A DNA stretch of 64,000 nucleotides, taken from JBIQJD01 sp044507695. GTDB taxonomy: Bacteria > Bacteroidota > Ignavibacteria > Ignavibacteriales > Ignavibacteriaceae. The DNA lies in contig JBIQJD010000003.1 of assembly GCA_044507695.1 (NCBI GenBank), forward strand, positions 248,001 to 312,000. The letters run 5' to 3'. This document shows, in pieces, positions 45,563 through 54,896 of the stretch. The translations under genes were made by a program, and so were the position numbers. Positions within the stretch are counted from its first letter, which is position 1. Every line of letters begins with the position of its first letter. The notes below the pieces were generated by a model. It searched no databases. It was given only the letters and a program-made list of their open reading frames with translations, and was not told where the DNA came from.

Positions 45563-46789
45563 TTAACTGCTTCTTACAGCTTTAACAAATTTACGTTTCC
45601 CAACCTGGATAACTTTTTCTTCGCCCGGCTGAAAACTTAGATTAAAATCAACAAGCTTTTCTCCGTTGACTTTAATGCCGCCGCCTTTTATTAAATCGCG
45701 GGCTTCACCTTTTGAATTAACGTATTTGATAGAGCTTAAGAAATCAAGAATATTAATTTGTTCTGTATTAATTATCTGTTCAGGAATATCATCCGGAATT
45801 TCTTTCTTGATGAAAAGTTTATCAAACTCTTCCTGAGCCTGCAAAGCAGATTGTTCATCATAATACATTCTGACAAGTGTTCTGCCAAGTTTTCTTTTTA
45901 AATCACGCGGATTGGTTGAATTATTTTCAAGCTGTTTTTTAATCTCCTTCAATTCATCATTGGGCACATCGGTAGCTAGTTCAAAATAATTGTAGATGAT
46001 TGAATCAGGAATTGATAAAGTTCTGCCAAAAATTTCCTGCGGTGAATCAGAAATTCCTATATAATTATTATACGATTTACTCATCTTCTCAACGCCGTCT
46101 GTTCCAACAAGCAGAGGCATTGTGATGATTACCTGCGGTTCAAGACCGAATTCTCTTTGTATATCTCTTCCAACCAGAAGATTAAATTTCTGATCTGTTC
46201 CGCCGAGTTCAACATCACTTGCTATTGCAACAGAATCCATTGCCTGAGCAAGCGGATAAAGAACTTCATGCATACTAATAGGTTCACCGCTTTTATATCT
46301 TTTTGTAAAATCATCGCGCTCAAGCATTCTTGCAATTGTATATTTTGAAGATAATTTAATAACATCTTCAAAACTCATCTTGCCGAGCCATTCTGAATTA
46401 TAAACTATTTTTGTTTTTTCTTTATCAAGAATTTTCGAAGCCTGCTCAAAATATGATTGGCCGTTTTCTCTTGTTTCTTCAAGAGAAAGGGCAGGGCGGG
46501 TTTTGTTTCTGCCGGATGGATCGCCGATCATTCCGGTAAAATCACCGATTATTAAAATTGCAAGATGTCCGAGTGATTGAAAGTTTGCAAGCTTCCTCAG
46601 TACAACCGAATGTCCGATGTGAAGATCAGGCCGGCTTGGATCGCAGCCCAATTTTATGTTTAAAGGTTTACCTTCTTTAAGTGATTTTTCTAATTTCTTT
46701 ACTAATTCATCTTCGGGAATTATTTCAGAAGTTCCTCTTCTGATAAGATCCATCTGTTCGTTAATAGGAGGAAAATTTAATTTACCCAT
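45563..46789 (-). CDS. tyrS: Tyrosyl-tRNA synthetase
   Basis: 408 aa class I synthetase with HIGH (57-60), KMSKS (235-239), the GDFTGMIGDPSGR block, and a C-terminal S4 domain (EARDLIKGGGIKVNGEKL). It charges tRNA-Tyr. It starts 77 bp downstream of smpB. No T-box or other leader signal was noticed in the 77-bp gap. Confidence 0.96.
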   Translation of the reverse strand: MGKLNFPPINEQMDLIRRGTSEIIPEDELVKKLEKSLKEGKPLNIKLGCDPSRPDLHIGHSVVLRKLANFQSLGHLAILIIGDFTGMIGDPSGRNKTRPALSLEETRENGQSYFEQASKILDKEKTKIVYNSEWLGKMSFEDVIKLSSKYTIARMLERDDFTKRYKSGEPISMHEVLYPLAQAMDSVAIASDVELGGTDQKFNLLVGRDIQREFGLEPQVIITMPLLVGTDGVEKMSKSYNNYIGISDSPQEIFGRTLSIPDSIIYNYFELATDVPNDELKEIKKQLENNSTNPRDLKRKLGRTLVRMYYDEQSALQAQEEFDKLFIKKEIPDDIPEQIINTEQINILDFLSSIKYVNSKGEARDLIKGGGIKVNGEKLVDFNLSFQPGEEKVIQVGKRKFVKAVRSS

Positions 46790-46866
46790 TAGCTGATTAT
46801 TTATCCTAAAAATTAATTACCTGTTCTGCTGAGTGTTTCAGCTTTAATTACATCCCCCTTCATTTT

Positions 46867-47328
46867 TTAAATCTTAAAATTTCTTTCTTCATTTCTCTTC
46901 AAATCCCGTTTGGCAATAGATTCACGCTTATCATATATTTTTTTGCCTTTGGCAAGCGCCAGTTCAATTTTAACCTTGCCACGTTTGAAATAAAGTCTTA
47001 ACGGAATTAAAGTAAGACCTTTCTCTTTCACTTTGCCGATTAACTTTTTAATCTCACTGCTGTTCAGAAGGAGTTTGCGCGGCCGAGTGGGTTCGTGATT
47101 ATTTATATTCCCCTGAGAGTACTCACTAATATGGGCACTGTACAACCAAACTTCGCCATTTTTAAGATTTGCATAACTGTCAACCAGGTTTGCCTTCCCC
47201 TGCCTTAACGATTTTACCTCGGTTCCCTGTAAAACTATTCCTGCCTCAAAAGTCTGCAATATAGTATATTCATGCCTTGCTTTTCGATTTACAGTAATGT
47301 CTTTTTCTTCCTGCTCAGCTTTGATCAT
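46867..47328 (-). CDS. smpB: SsrA-binding protein SmpB
   Basis: 153 aa, normal for SmpB. NRKARHEYTI, VLQGTEVKSLRQGKANLVDSY and the C-terminal basic tail DKRESIAKRDLKRNEERN are diagnostic. It brings tmRNA to stalled ribosomes. No tmRNA gene is nearby. Its start is 241 bp from the divergent ABC gene at 47570. Confidence 0.96.
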   Translation of the reverse strand: MIKAEQEEKDITVNRKARHEYTILQTFEAGIVLQGTEVKSLRQGKANLVDSYANLKNGEVWLYSAHISEYSQGNINNHEPTRPRKLLLNSSEIKKLIGKVKEKGLTLIPLRLYFKRGKVKIELALAKGKKIYDKRESIAKRDLKRNEERNFKI

Positions 47329-47569
47329 ATTTTTTCAAAAAGTGAAGTTAAAGTTATTTTTATTGGTATATAAAATCAATAATCCGTTAATAAAATTAAT
47401 TAAATCAAATAAAAAATATGTTGATTCAGATTTCAGCAGATTTTTTTGCCCCATAAAAATTTCTTAAAGAAGAAGTTATTAAAGCTTATTTTCACTTTTG
47501 AATTTTGAAATCATTATCTATTTTTATTTGAAAATTTTTCATACCTGATTTTCGTTTATTGGAAATTGA

Positions 47570-49786
47570 ATGCTTAAAAAAACAATTCTGCTTTTATCCT
47601 TAATAACCGTCCTGATCTTTACCGGCTGCTCAGGCAAAGCAGATGAAAATGAGATTGTGATATGGCATCAAATGCGCGTGGATGAACGTGAAATTTTGGA
47701 AAAGCAAATTGCTGAATTTGAAAAACTCCATCCCCGCATAAAAGTTACACAGCTATATAAAGAAACAGAGGAACTCAGATCAAATTATATTGTTGCTGCA
47801 ATAGGAGGCCAGGGCCCCGAACTTGTTTATGGTCCTTCAGATCAGGTTGGACCTTTTGAAACAATGCGGATTATAAAACCGCTACAGGATGTTTTTGATT
47901 CTTCTTACCTTAATAAATTCAATAGGCAGGGACTTGTTTACTCAAATGGAAATTTATGGATGATAGCCGATAAAATCGGGAATCATTTGACGCTTGTTTA
48001 TAATAAAGATCTTGTTCCGGTTCCGCCAGCAACAGATAAAGAATTAATTGAGATTGGAAAATCATTAACCAGGGATTTAAATGGTGATGGAGTAGTTGAT
48101 CAATATGGATTGGTTTGGAATTACACAGAACCATTTTTCTTCATTCATTTTTTAACAGGATACGGAGGATGGTTCTTTAAGGATTCAACTGCTGAGCCGG
48201 ATTTAAACACTCCCGCAATGGTGAATGCATTGAAATTTCTTGCAGACCTGAGAGACAAGTACAGGATAATTCCGCGTGAAGCAGATTATGAAATAGCTGA
48301 TGTTCTCTTCAAAGAAGGAAGAGCAGCAATGATGATAAATGGTGATTGGAGCTGGGCAAGCTACGGCAAAGCAGGTTTGAATTACGGAATAGCTCCTCTG
48401 CCGCTGATGACAGAAACCGGCAGGTATGCTTCACCCTTAACTTCACCAAAAGGATTTTCAATCAATGCAAATGTTTCTGATGAACAGTTAAAAAACATTA
48501 AACTTCTGCTTGAATTTCTTCTCGCTCCCGAACAGCAGCTTGAAACTTCACGTGAAATAAAAACGTTTCCTACAAGAAAAGAATTATACGATAGGGAAGA
48601 ACTTTTAACTGATCCTATACTTGTTAATTCAAAACGGCAGATTGAGCTTGGCACTCCAATGCCGATTATTACGGAAATGCGTGCAATGTGGGATGCGATC
48701 CGCCCGGTTTACCAGGCAGTGTTAAGCGGAACAATTTCTCCCGAGCGCGGCGCAGAACAGATGCAGAAAAACGCATTGATAAAAATTAATGAGCTTAAAC
48801 AGGATGTTGGAAGCAAAACGTGGGGAATTTTAATTCAACTCTTACTGATAATTGCAGTTCTCATTCTTCTTTTCTTAATGAGAAAAAGTATGGTGAACTT
48901 TTTCCATTCACTAAAGAAAGATTCTTTCGCTTATATACTTGCAATGCCTGCAATTGCAATAATGATTTTGGTTATTCTGTATCCCTTCCTTTATAATTTT
49001 GTATTATCATTTTCCAATATGAACCTCAATCACATAAATGATTGGAGCATTGTCGGGCCGTTCCAGTACATACAGGTTTTTTCTGAACCTCAGTTTTATA
49101 ATGTATTTCTGAAAACAATTATATGGACTGCCGTAAATTTATTTTTTCATGTTGTACTTGGAGTTACGTTAGCACTTTTATTAAACAGAGATTTACCGGG
49201 TAAAGGAATTTTCAGAACGCTGCTGATATTGCCATGGGCAATTCCGCAATACATTACTGCATTAACCTGGCGCGGTATGTTTAACTTTGAATACGGTTCA
49301 ATCAATCTGATGATTGTAAAGTTTTTGACTTTATCTCCTGTTGAATGGCTGAAATCTCCTGTTGAAGCTTTCATTGCAATTATAATTACAAACATCTGGC
49401 TCGGCTTTCCGTTCATGATGATAATTGCATTGGGTGCGTTGCAGAGCATTCCGCAGGAATTATATGAAGCAGCCGATATTGATGGAGCTAAGTGGTATCA
49501 TAAATTAAGGAACATAACAATTCCATTAATTAAACCTGTTATGATTCCCGCAATCACGCTTGGTGTAATCTGGACATTCAATAATTTGAACGTTGTTTGG
49601 CTTGTAAGCAATGCCGGGGAACCATCAGATCAGACGCACATACTTGTTTCATATGTTTATAAAGCCGCTTTCAATCTGTACAGGTATGGATACGCTGCTG
49701 CATTCAGCATGGTAATATTTATTGTGCTGGCTGCATTTGGATTTACATTCCTTAGAAAAACCCGCGCAACGGAATCGGTATATTAA
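47570..49786 (+). CDS. Fused sugar-binding lipoprotein and ABC permease (MalE-MalF type)
   Basis: 738 aa in one open frame. Residues 1-20 are a lipoprotein signal ending FTGC (C20). About 28-415 is an SBP family 1 domain (NEIVIWHQM, EKLHPRIKVTQLY, GQGPELVYGPSDQVGPF, NGDWSWASYGKAGLNYGIAPLP). A first membrane helix follows at about 424-442, then a MalF-like permease with its own further helices and the EAA loop YEAADIDGAKWYHKLRNIT (near 633-651). The junction is not a frameshift. The binding domain would be held by both a lipid and a membrane helix. The next gene is the MalG partner; no ATPase is present. The sugar is unknown. Confidence 0.88.
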   Translation: MLKKTILLLSLITVLIFTGCSGKADENEIVIWHQMRVDEREILEKQIAEFEKLHPRIKVTQLYKETEELRSNYIVAAIGGQGPELVYGPSDQVGPFETMRIIKPLQDVFDSSYLNKFNRQGLVYSNGNLWMIADKIGNHLTLVYNKDLVPVPPATDKELIEIGKSLTRDLNGDGVVDQYGLVWNYTEPFFFIHFLTGYGGWFFKDSTAEPDLNTPAMVNALKFLADLRDKYRIIPREADYEIADVLFKEGRAAMMINGDWSWASYGKAGLNYGIAPLPLMTETGRYASPLTSPKGFSINANVSDEQLKNIKLLLEFLLAPEQQLETSREIKTFPTRKELYDREELLTDPILVNSKRQIELGTPMPIITEMRAMWDAIRPVYQAVLSGTISPERGAEQMQKNALIKINELKQDVGSKTWGILIQLLLIIAVLILLFLMRKSMVNFFHSLKKDSFAYILAMPAIAIMILVILYPFLYNFVLSFSNMNLNHINDWSIVGPFQYIQVFSEPQFYNVFLKTIIWTAVNLFFHVVLGVTLALLLNRDLPGKGIFRTLLILPWAIPQYITALTWRGMFNFEYGSINLMIVKFLTLSPVEWLKSPVEAFIAIIITNIWLGFPFMMIIALGALQSIPQELYEAADIDGAKWYHKLRNITIPLIKPVMIPAITLGVIWTFNNLNVVWLVSNAGEPSDQTHILVSYVYKAAFNLYRYGYAAAFSMVIFIVLAAFGFTFLRKTRATESVY

Positions 49787-49795
49787 AGGAAGTTT

Positions 49796-50629
49796 ATGAA
49801 GAAGAAAAAATTTTTAATAAATGCTGTAATTTATTTTGTATTGATAATCTTCACGGCAATTGCAGTTTATCCGATTATAAATGTGTTCACAATTTCAATC
49901 CGCCCTGATGATAAACTTCTCTCTACTTCATTAGAAATAATTCCTGAAGGTGCAAATTTCAATACATATGTTGATCTTTTTACAAACCGTCCGTTCATGT
50001 TGTGGGTTTGGAATTCAACATTAATCTCATTTGTTGTAACTGTTACAGGAGTTGCACTTGCTTCAACAGCAGGTTATGCTTTGAGCCGGTATAACTTCGT
50101 TGGAAAAAAATCAAGCATGTTTGGTCTGCTGACAACACAAATGTTTCCCGCAACAATGCTTCTCCTGCCAATGTACATCATGCTGATTAAATTGCAATTA
50201 ATAAACAGCTATCTCGGCATTATAATAATTTATTCTGCAACTGCGCTTCCGTTTTGTGTCTGGCAAATGAAAGGATACTACGACACAATTCCATTCAGCC
50301 TTGAAGAGAGTGCGCGGATTGACGGATGTACAAGATGGCAGGCGTTCTATAAAATTATTTTTCCGCTTGCAGCTCCTGCACTTGTTATTACTGCATTGTT
50401 TTCTTTCATGACAGCTTGGTCCGAATACATTGTTGCAAACCAAATACTGCAGGATACAGAACTTTATACACTTCCGCTCGGTTTAAAATCATTTCAATCC
50501 AATTTAACTACTGAATGGGGATTGTATGCAGCAGCAGCACTAATCGTCAGCATTCCTGTTGTTATATTATTCATAATTTTAAGCAAGTGGCTTGTATCGG
50601 GATTAACACTGGGAAGCGTTAAAGGCTGA
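49796..50629 (+). CDS. ABC sugar transporter permease (MalG type)
   Basis: 277 aa, six membrane segments, with MalG/CUT1 marks: IYPIINVFTISIRP near the start, the EESARIDGCTRWQAFYKIIFP EAA loop (split, near 168-188) and the LTTEWGLYAAAALIVSIPVV end. AAAGGAAG lies before ATG 49796, 9 bp past the fused gene stop. It would pair with the permease half of the upstream fusion. A shared MsmX-type ATPase elsewhere is presumed. Confidence 0.92.
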   Translation: MKKKKFLINAVIYFVLIIFTAIAVYPIINVFTISIRPDDKLLSTSLEIIPEGANFNTYVDLFTNRPFMLWVWNSTLISFVVTVTGVALASTAGYALSRYNFVGKKSSMFGLLTTQMFPATMLLLPMYIMLIKLQLINSYLGIIIIYSATALPFCVWQMKGYYDTIPFSLEESARIDGCTRWQAFYKIIFPLAAPALVITALFSFMTAWSEYIVANQILQDTELYTLPLGLKSFQSNLTTEWGLYAAAALIVSIPVVILFIILSKWLVSGLTLGSVKG

Positions 50630-50671
50630 CGATTGATTTATCATGATTAATTCTTTGCATATCTTTTATTC

Positions 50672-52507
50672 ATGAATATTGATGCGATATTAAAATCCGT
50701 TATTGAAGAACCCGGCTCTGCATTCTTCTATACTCCCGCAATCTATAAGAATAGTAAATCATATTTTTTCAATTTCCCGGTTGATGTTATTTCCGCATCT
50801 GATCCGGAAAGTGTTGAACAAACCTTACTGCAGATTGATGAAAATATCAGGAAAGGATTATGGGGATTTGGATCAATCGCTTACGAGTGCGGGTATCTTT
50901 TTGAAAAAAAATTAAACAAGTATTCTCCGGGAAATAATTTACCATACCTGGAATTTTTTTTCTTTAATGAAAAAGATGTTCGGATGGTTGATTCTGAAAA
51001 ATTAATTATGCCGGAATGGAGGAATGATTTTGAGATAAAAAATTTCAGAATTAATACTGAAAAAGAAAAATTCACTAATGACGTAAACTCCATCAGGAAA
51101 TTTATTGCAGAAGGGGATACATACCAGGTTAATTACACAGTTAAAGGCAAATTTAATTTTTCCGGCAGCTACGTTTCACTTTTTAAACAGCTTGTTTTTA
51201 ATCAATCCGCGAGATACACTGCTTTTATTAATACCGGTGATGAAATAATAATCTCACTTTCACCGGAATTATTTTTTAAAATAAACGGTGCGCATATTAC
51301 TTCACTGCCGATGAAGGGTACTTTAAAAAGAGGCTGTAATAATGAAACAGATTTGCAGCGCATGGATGAACTTTGGCATAGTGAAAAAAATCGTGCTGAG
51401 AATCTTATGATTGTTGATTTGCTGAGAAATGATATAGGAAGGATATCAAATTTTGGAAGCGTAAAAGCTGATAAACTTTTTTTGATTGAAAAATATGAAT
51501 CACTTTACCAGATGATCTCTGAAGTGAAAGCAGAATTAAAGATACCCATAAACTTTTCACAGGTTATTAAAAATATTTTTCCCTGCGGCTCTGTAACCGG
51601 CGCACCAAAAATAAGAACGATGGAAATTATAAAAGAACTTGAGATTGAAAACCGCGGAGTTTATACTGGCGCAATCGGGTTGTTCAACAAAAATGAAATT
51701 GTTTTTAATGTTCCAATCAGAACACTTATTATAGATAAAAAAAACGATGAAGGTGAAATTGGTTTGGGAAGCGGAATTGTTTGGGACAGCGATCCCGAAA
51801 AAGAATACGAAGAGACGCTTCTTAAAAGCAGTTTCCTGCTGAATCCACTGCCTTACTTTGAGTTATTTGAGACAATGCTTATTGAAAACGGAAATATTTT
51901 TTTATTGGATGAGCATCTCAAAAGATTAAAAACTGCGGCGGATTATTTTCTCTTCAAATTTGATTATGATAATTTGATTTCATTAATCAACGGAAAATTG
52001 AGTGGTATTGATCCGGCAAAAAAATACAGAATGAAATTACTTTTAAATAAGCAGGGAAGGGTTAGATTAGAAATATCAAATTTTCCGGATAATCCTGCAG
52101 AAATAAAAATCAAACTTTCAGAAAAAAGAATTTCATCAGAAGATAAATTCCGTTACTTCAAAACCACAAACAGGAAATTGCCTGATGGTGAATTATCTGC
52201 CGCAAGTAAAAATGGATTTTTTGATATCCTATTTATGAATGAAAAAAAACAGGTAACTGAAGGAGCAATTACAAATATTTTTATCCGTAAAAAAGATGAA
52301 TGGTTAACTCCCCCGGTAAGCTGTGGTTTATTACCCGGAGTATTCAGAGATTATTGGCTGAGAGAAAATCCGGCAATTAAAGAAAAAATTATTCATAAAG
52401 ATGATTTACGATTTGCTGATGAAATTATACTTACAAATTCATTGAGAAAACTTATACATGTAGATAAACTTTTTTTTAATGAAAATGATTTCATCTCATT
52501 CAAATGA
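50672..52507 (+). CDS. pabB: Aminodeoxychorismate synthase component I fused to aminodeoxychorismate lyase
   Basis: 611 aa. About 1-390 is a chorismate-binding domain (FIAEGDTYQVNYTVKGKF, LPMKGTLKRG, PCGSVTGAPKIRTMEIIKELE, GLGSGIVWDSDPEKEYEE). About 393-611 is a class IV aminotransferase-fold lyase with the PLP lysine K497 (FKTTNR) and EGAITNIFI. So both PabB and PabC are in one polypeptide, making p-aminobenzoate for folate from chorismate with a PabA amidotransferase that is not in the window. PabB-PabC fusions are known in several phyla. Confidence 0.93.
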   Translation: MNIDAILKSVIEEPGSAFFYTPAIYKNSKSYFFNFPVDVISASDPESVEQTLLQIDENIRKGLWGFGSIAYECGYLFEKKLNKYSPGNNLPYLEFFFFNEKDVRMVDSEKLIMPEWRNDFEIKNFRINTEKEKFTNDVNSIRKFIAEGDTYQVNYTVKGKFNFSGSYVSLFKQLVFNQSARYTAFINTGDEIIISLSPELFFKINGAHITSLPMKGTLKRGCNNETDLQRMDELWHSEKNRAENLMIVDLLRNDIGRISNFGSVKADKLFLIEKYESLYQMISEVKAELKIPINFSQVIKNIFPCGSVTGAPKIRTMEIIKELEIENRGVYTGAIGLFNKNEIVFNVPIRTLIIDKKNDEGEIGLGSGIVWDSDPEKEYEETLLKSSFLLNPLPYFELFETMLIENGNIFLLDEHLKRLKTAADYFLFKFDYDNLISLINGKLSGIDPAKKYRMKLLLNKQGRVRLEISNFPDNPAEIKIKLSEKRISSEDKFRYFKTTNRKLPDGELSAASKNGFFDILFMNEKKQVTEGAITNIFIRKKDEWLTPPVSCGLLPGVFRDYWLRENPAIKEKIIHKDDLRFADEIILTNSLRKLIHVDKLFFNENDFISFK

Positions 52508-52596
52508 TTAAAAATAAATGCTTCAATTAACAATGCTTTTAAGGAATATTTTAAAAATTTTAATATCTTAGCCAAAGAATTTCAAAATCATACAAT

Positions 52597-53640
52597 ATGC
52601 CTGAAACGAATTCCACATCATCACGAAAAAAAGAACACATTGAAATTTGTTTAACTGATGAACCGGCTTTTAAATCAAAAACCAGCGGTTTTGAAAAGTA
52701 TGATTTTGTTCATTGCGCCGTAACAGAAGTTGATATTTCAGCAATCAGTTTTGATTATATTTTTTTTGATAAGAAAATAAATTATCCTTTCCTTATTTCC
52801 TGCATGACGGGAGGAACTTCCGAAGCTGAAAATATTAATGCACGTCTGGCAGAAGCTGCCGCTGAACTAAATATTCCTTTGGGTGTGGGAAGCCAGAGAC
52901 AGGCGCTTGAAGATCAGCAGCATCATAATTCTTACAAAATCATCCGCCGGAAAGCGGGAAAAATTCCTGTGCTTGGAAATATTGGCGGTTCACAAATTGT
53001 TAAGATGAATTCGTTTAATCAGATTAAATTTCTGATTGATCTTATTGAAGCTGATGCAATGGTTATTCATCTTAATCCCGCGCAGGAGCTGATTCAGAAA
53101 AAAGGTGAACCATATTTTACAGGGCTCTTAAAAAAATTAGATGAACTTAACCGTGAGATAAAAACTCCTGTTATTGTTAAAGAAGTTGGTGCGGGAATTT
53201 CAAAACAAGCAGCACAAAAATTAATAGAAACTGGTGTTTCCGGAATTGATGTTGCAGGCGCAGGCGGTACAAGCTGGTCCGCAGTTGAAATTCTGCGTAA
53301 TAAAAATAATGAAGATATGGAATTCTGGGATTGGGGACTGCCTGCTTCATACTGCATCCGCACAGTTTATGAACTGAAAAAAAATCATAACTTTTTACTA
53401 ATCGGCTCCGGGGGAATTAATGATGCATTACAGGCTGCTAAAGCATATGCACTTGGTGCAGATATAACAGCTTCGGCAAGAATTATTTTGCAGGAACTTG
53501 AAAAATCGGGAACTGAAGGAGTAATCAATCTGATTACAAAATGGTTTGATACGATAAAAAAAATAATGTTCCTTACCGGGTCAAACAATCTGAACGAGTT
53601 AAGGAAGCATAAACTAATTAAAAAGGAAGAACTTTATTGA
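52597..53640 (+). CDS. fni: Type 2 isopentenyl-diphosphate delta-isomerase
   Basis: 347 aa FMN enzyme. RKKEHIEICL at the N-terminus, LISCMTGGTSEA, GVGSQRQALE, VIHLNPAQELIQ and the FMN-phosphate site GSGGINDALQAAKA are all Idi-2 marks. It interconverts IPP and DMAPP. The stop overlaps the TTG start of the prenyltransferase (TTGA), so the two isoprenoid steps are coupled. Confidence 0.95.
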   Translation: MPETNSTSSRKKEHIEICLTDEPAFKSKTSGFEKYDFVHCAVTEVDISAISFDYIFFDKKINYPFLISCMTGGTSEAENINARLAEAAAELNIPLGVGSQRQALEDQQHHNSYKIIRRKAGKIPVLGNIGGSQIVKMNSFNQIKFLIDLIEADAMVIHLNPAQELIQKKGEPYFTGLLKKLDELNREIKTPVIVKEVGAGISKQAAQKLIETGVSGIDVAGAGGTSWSAVEILRNKNNEDMEFWDWGLPASYCIRTVYELKKNHNFLLIGSGGINDALQAAKAYALGADITASARIILQELEKSGTEGVINLITKWFDTIKKIMFLTGSNNLNELRKHKLIKKEELY

Positions 53641-54629
53641 CTGGGGAGAAATCAGAATTTGTTTCTCTTTATGAAAGAGAAAGAAAAAAAATTGAAAAAA
53701 AATTACATTCAGCTTTAGCGGACAGGAAACCATTTTCTTTATATAAACCCGCTGCATATATTTTACAAAGCGGCGGCAAAAGATTAAGACCATTACTCGT
53801 TTTATTTTCGGCAAAAGCCGCCGGCGGAAAATTCTCCGCAGTTTATAACGCGGCTGCAGCAGTTGAACTTCTTCATAATTTTACGCTTGTGCATGATGAT
53901 ATAATGGACAACGCCGGCAAAAGAAGAGGCAGAGATACGCTCCATAAAAAATATGATTTGAGTACTGCAATTTTAGCCGGAGACAGCCTTCTTTCGGTTG
54001 CATACGAATATTTGCTTAAAGACTGCAACGGCAATGCTAAACAGGTTTTATCTTCATTTACAAAGGGACTTGTTGAAGTTTGCGAAGGACAGAGCCTTGA
54101 TAAAGAATTTGAAACAAGAAAAAATGTTTCGATTGATGAATATCTTTTAATGATAAACAAAAAAACCGCCGCTATGGCAGAGATGTGCTGTACAATTGGA
54201 GCTATACTCGGCGGCGGCGGCAAGAGTGAAATTAAAGCGCTTGCAGAGTATGGAAAAAATATAGGCATGGCTTTCCAGATTCAGGATGATCTGCTGGATA
54301 TTTCAGCGAATGAAAAAAAATTCGGCAAAGTGGTCGGCGGTGATCTTGTTGAAGGCAAAAAAACTTTTCTTTTTCTTAAAGCAATGAAAATTGCAAGAGG
54401 AAATGATAAGAAGATGCTTCAGAAATTAATTGTTCAAAAAGGAATCAGCAAAAGTGAAGTACCGCAGTACAAAACACTTTATGAGAAACTCGGAGTGATT
54501 GAAGAATCAAAAAAAGAAATTAAATTTTATTCAGATAAGGCTCTTTCATCAATTAAAAAAATAAAAAAGAAAGAAGACCGTAAGTTATTTTCAGAACTGG
54601 TTGATTCGCTAATTAAACGTAATAAATAA
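53637..54629 (+). CDS. Polyprenyl diphosphate synthase (short- to medium-chain)
   Basis: 330 aa trans-prenyltransferase. First aspartate-rich motif is DDIMD (87-91), second QDDLLD with D217-D218-D221. SGGKRLRP (45-52) is present. The first motif has no two-residue insertion, which fits geranylgeranyl or longer-chain synthases more than bacterial type II FPP synthase; F82 and T83 at positions -5 and -4 do not settle chain length. The start is TTG 53637, inside the fni stop, with AAGGAAG upstream; there is no closer ATG. HPr follows without a gap. Confidence 0.9.
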   Translation: MTGEKSEFVSLYERERKKIEKKLHSALADRKPFSLYKPAAYILQSGGKRLRPLLVLFSAKAAGGKFSAVYNAAAAVELLHNFTLVHDDIMDNAGKRRGRDTLHKKYDLSTAILAGDSLLSVAYEYLLKDCNGNAKQVLSSFTKGLVEVCEGQSLDKEFETRKNVSIDEYLLMINKKTAAMAEMCCTIGAILGGGGKSEIKALAEYGKNIGMAFQIQDDLLDISANEKKFGKVVGGDLVEGKKTFLFLKAMKIARGNDKKMLQKLIVQKGISKSEVPQYKTLYEKLGVIEESKKEIKFYSDKALSSIKKIKKKEDRKLFSELVDSLIKRNK

Positions 54630-54896
54630 ATGATAGAACGTACAGTTAAAATAATTAACAAGGCAGGAATGCACACACGTCCTGCGGCTACTATTGTTAA
54701 ACTGGCTTCAAAATATAAATGTGATTTTTATATCTCAAAAGATGGATTGAACATAAACGGTAAAAGTATAATCGGGGTGATGACTCTTGCTGCAGAAATG
54801 GGTTCTGAAGTAACTTTGAGTTTTGAAGGTCCGGATGAAGAGCAGGCTGCTGCCGAAATAACAGATTACTTCAACAGAGGATTTGACGAAATTTGA
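54630..54896 (+). CDS. ptsH: HPr phosphocarrier protein
   Basis: 88 aa. Phospho-histidine H15 in AGMHTRPAA, and S46 in INGKSIIGVM, the site used by HPr kinase in many bacteria. It carries phosphate from enzyme I. The ATG follows the prenyl synthase stop directly, and the stop overlaps the enzyme I start. No sugar-specific EII gene is in the window. Confidence 0.95.
   Translation: MIERTVKIINKAGMHTRPAATIVKLASKYKCDFYISKDGLNINGKSIIGVMTLAAEMGSEVTLSFEGPDEEQAAAEITDYFNRGFDEI

Noticed and set aside
47329..47569. tmRNA gene beside smpB
   Set aside because: The gap is AT-rich and shows no tRNA-like ends or tag-peptide frame.
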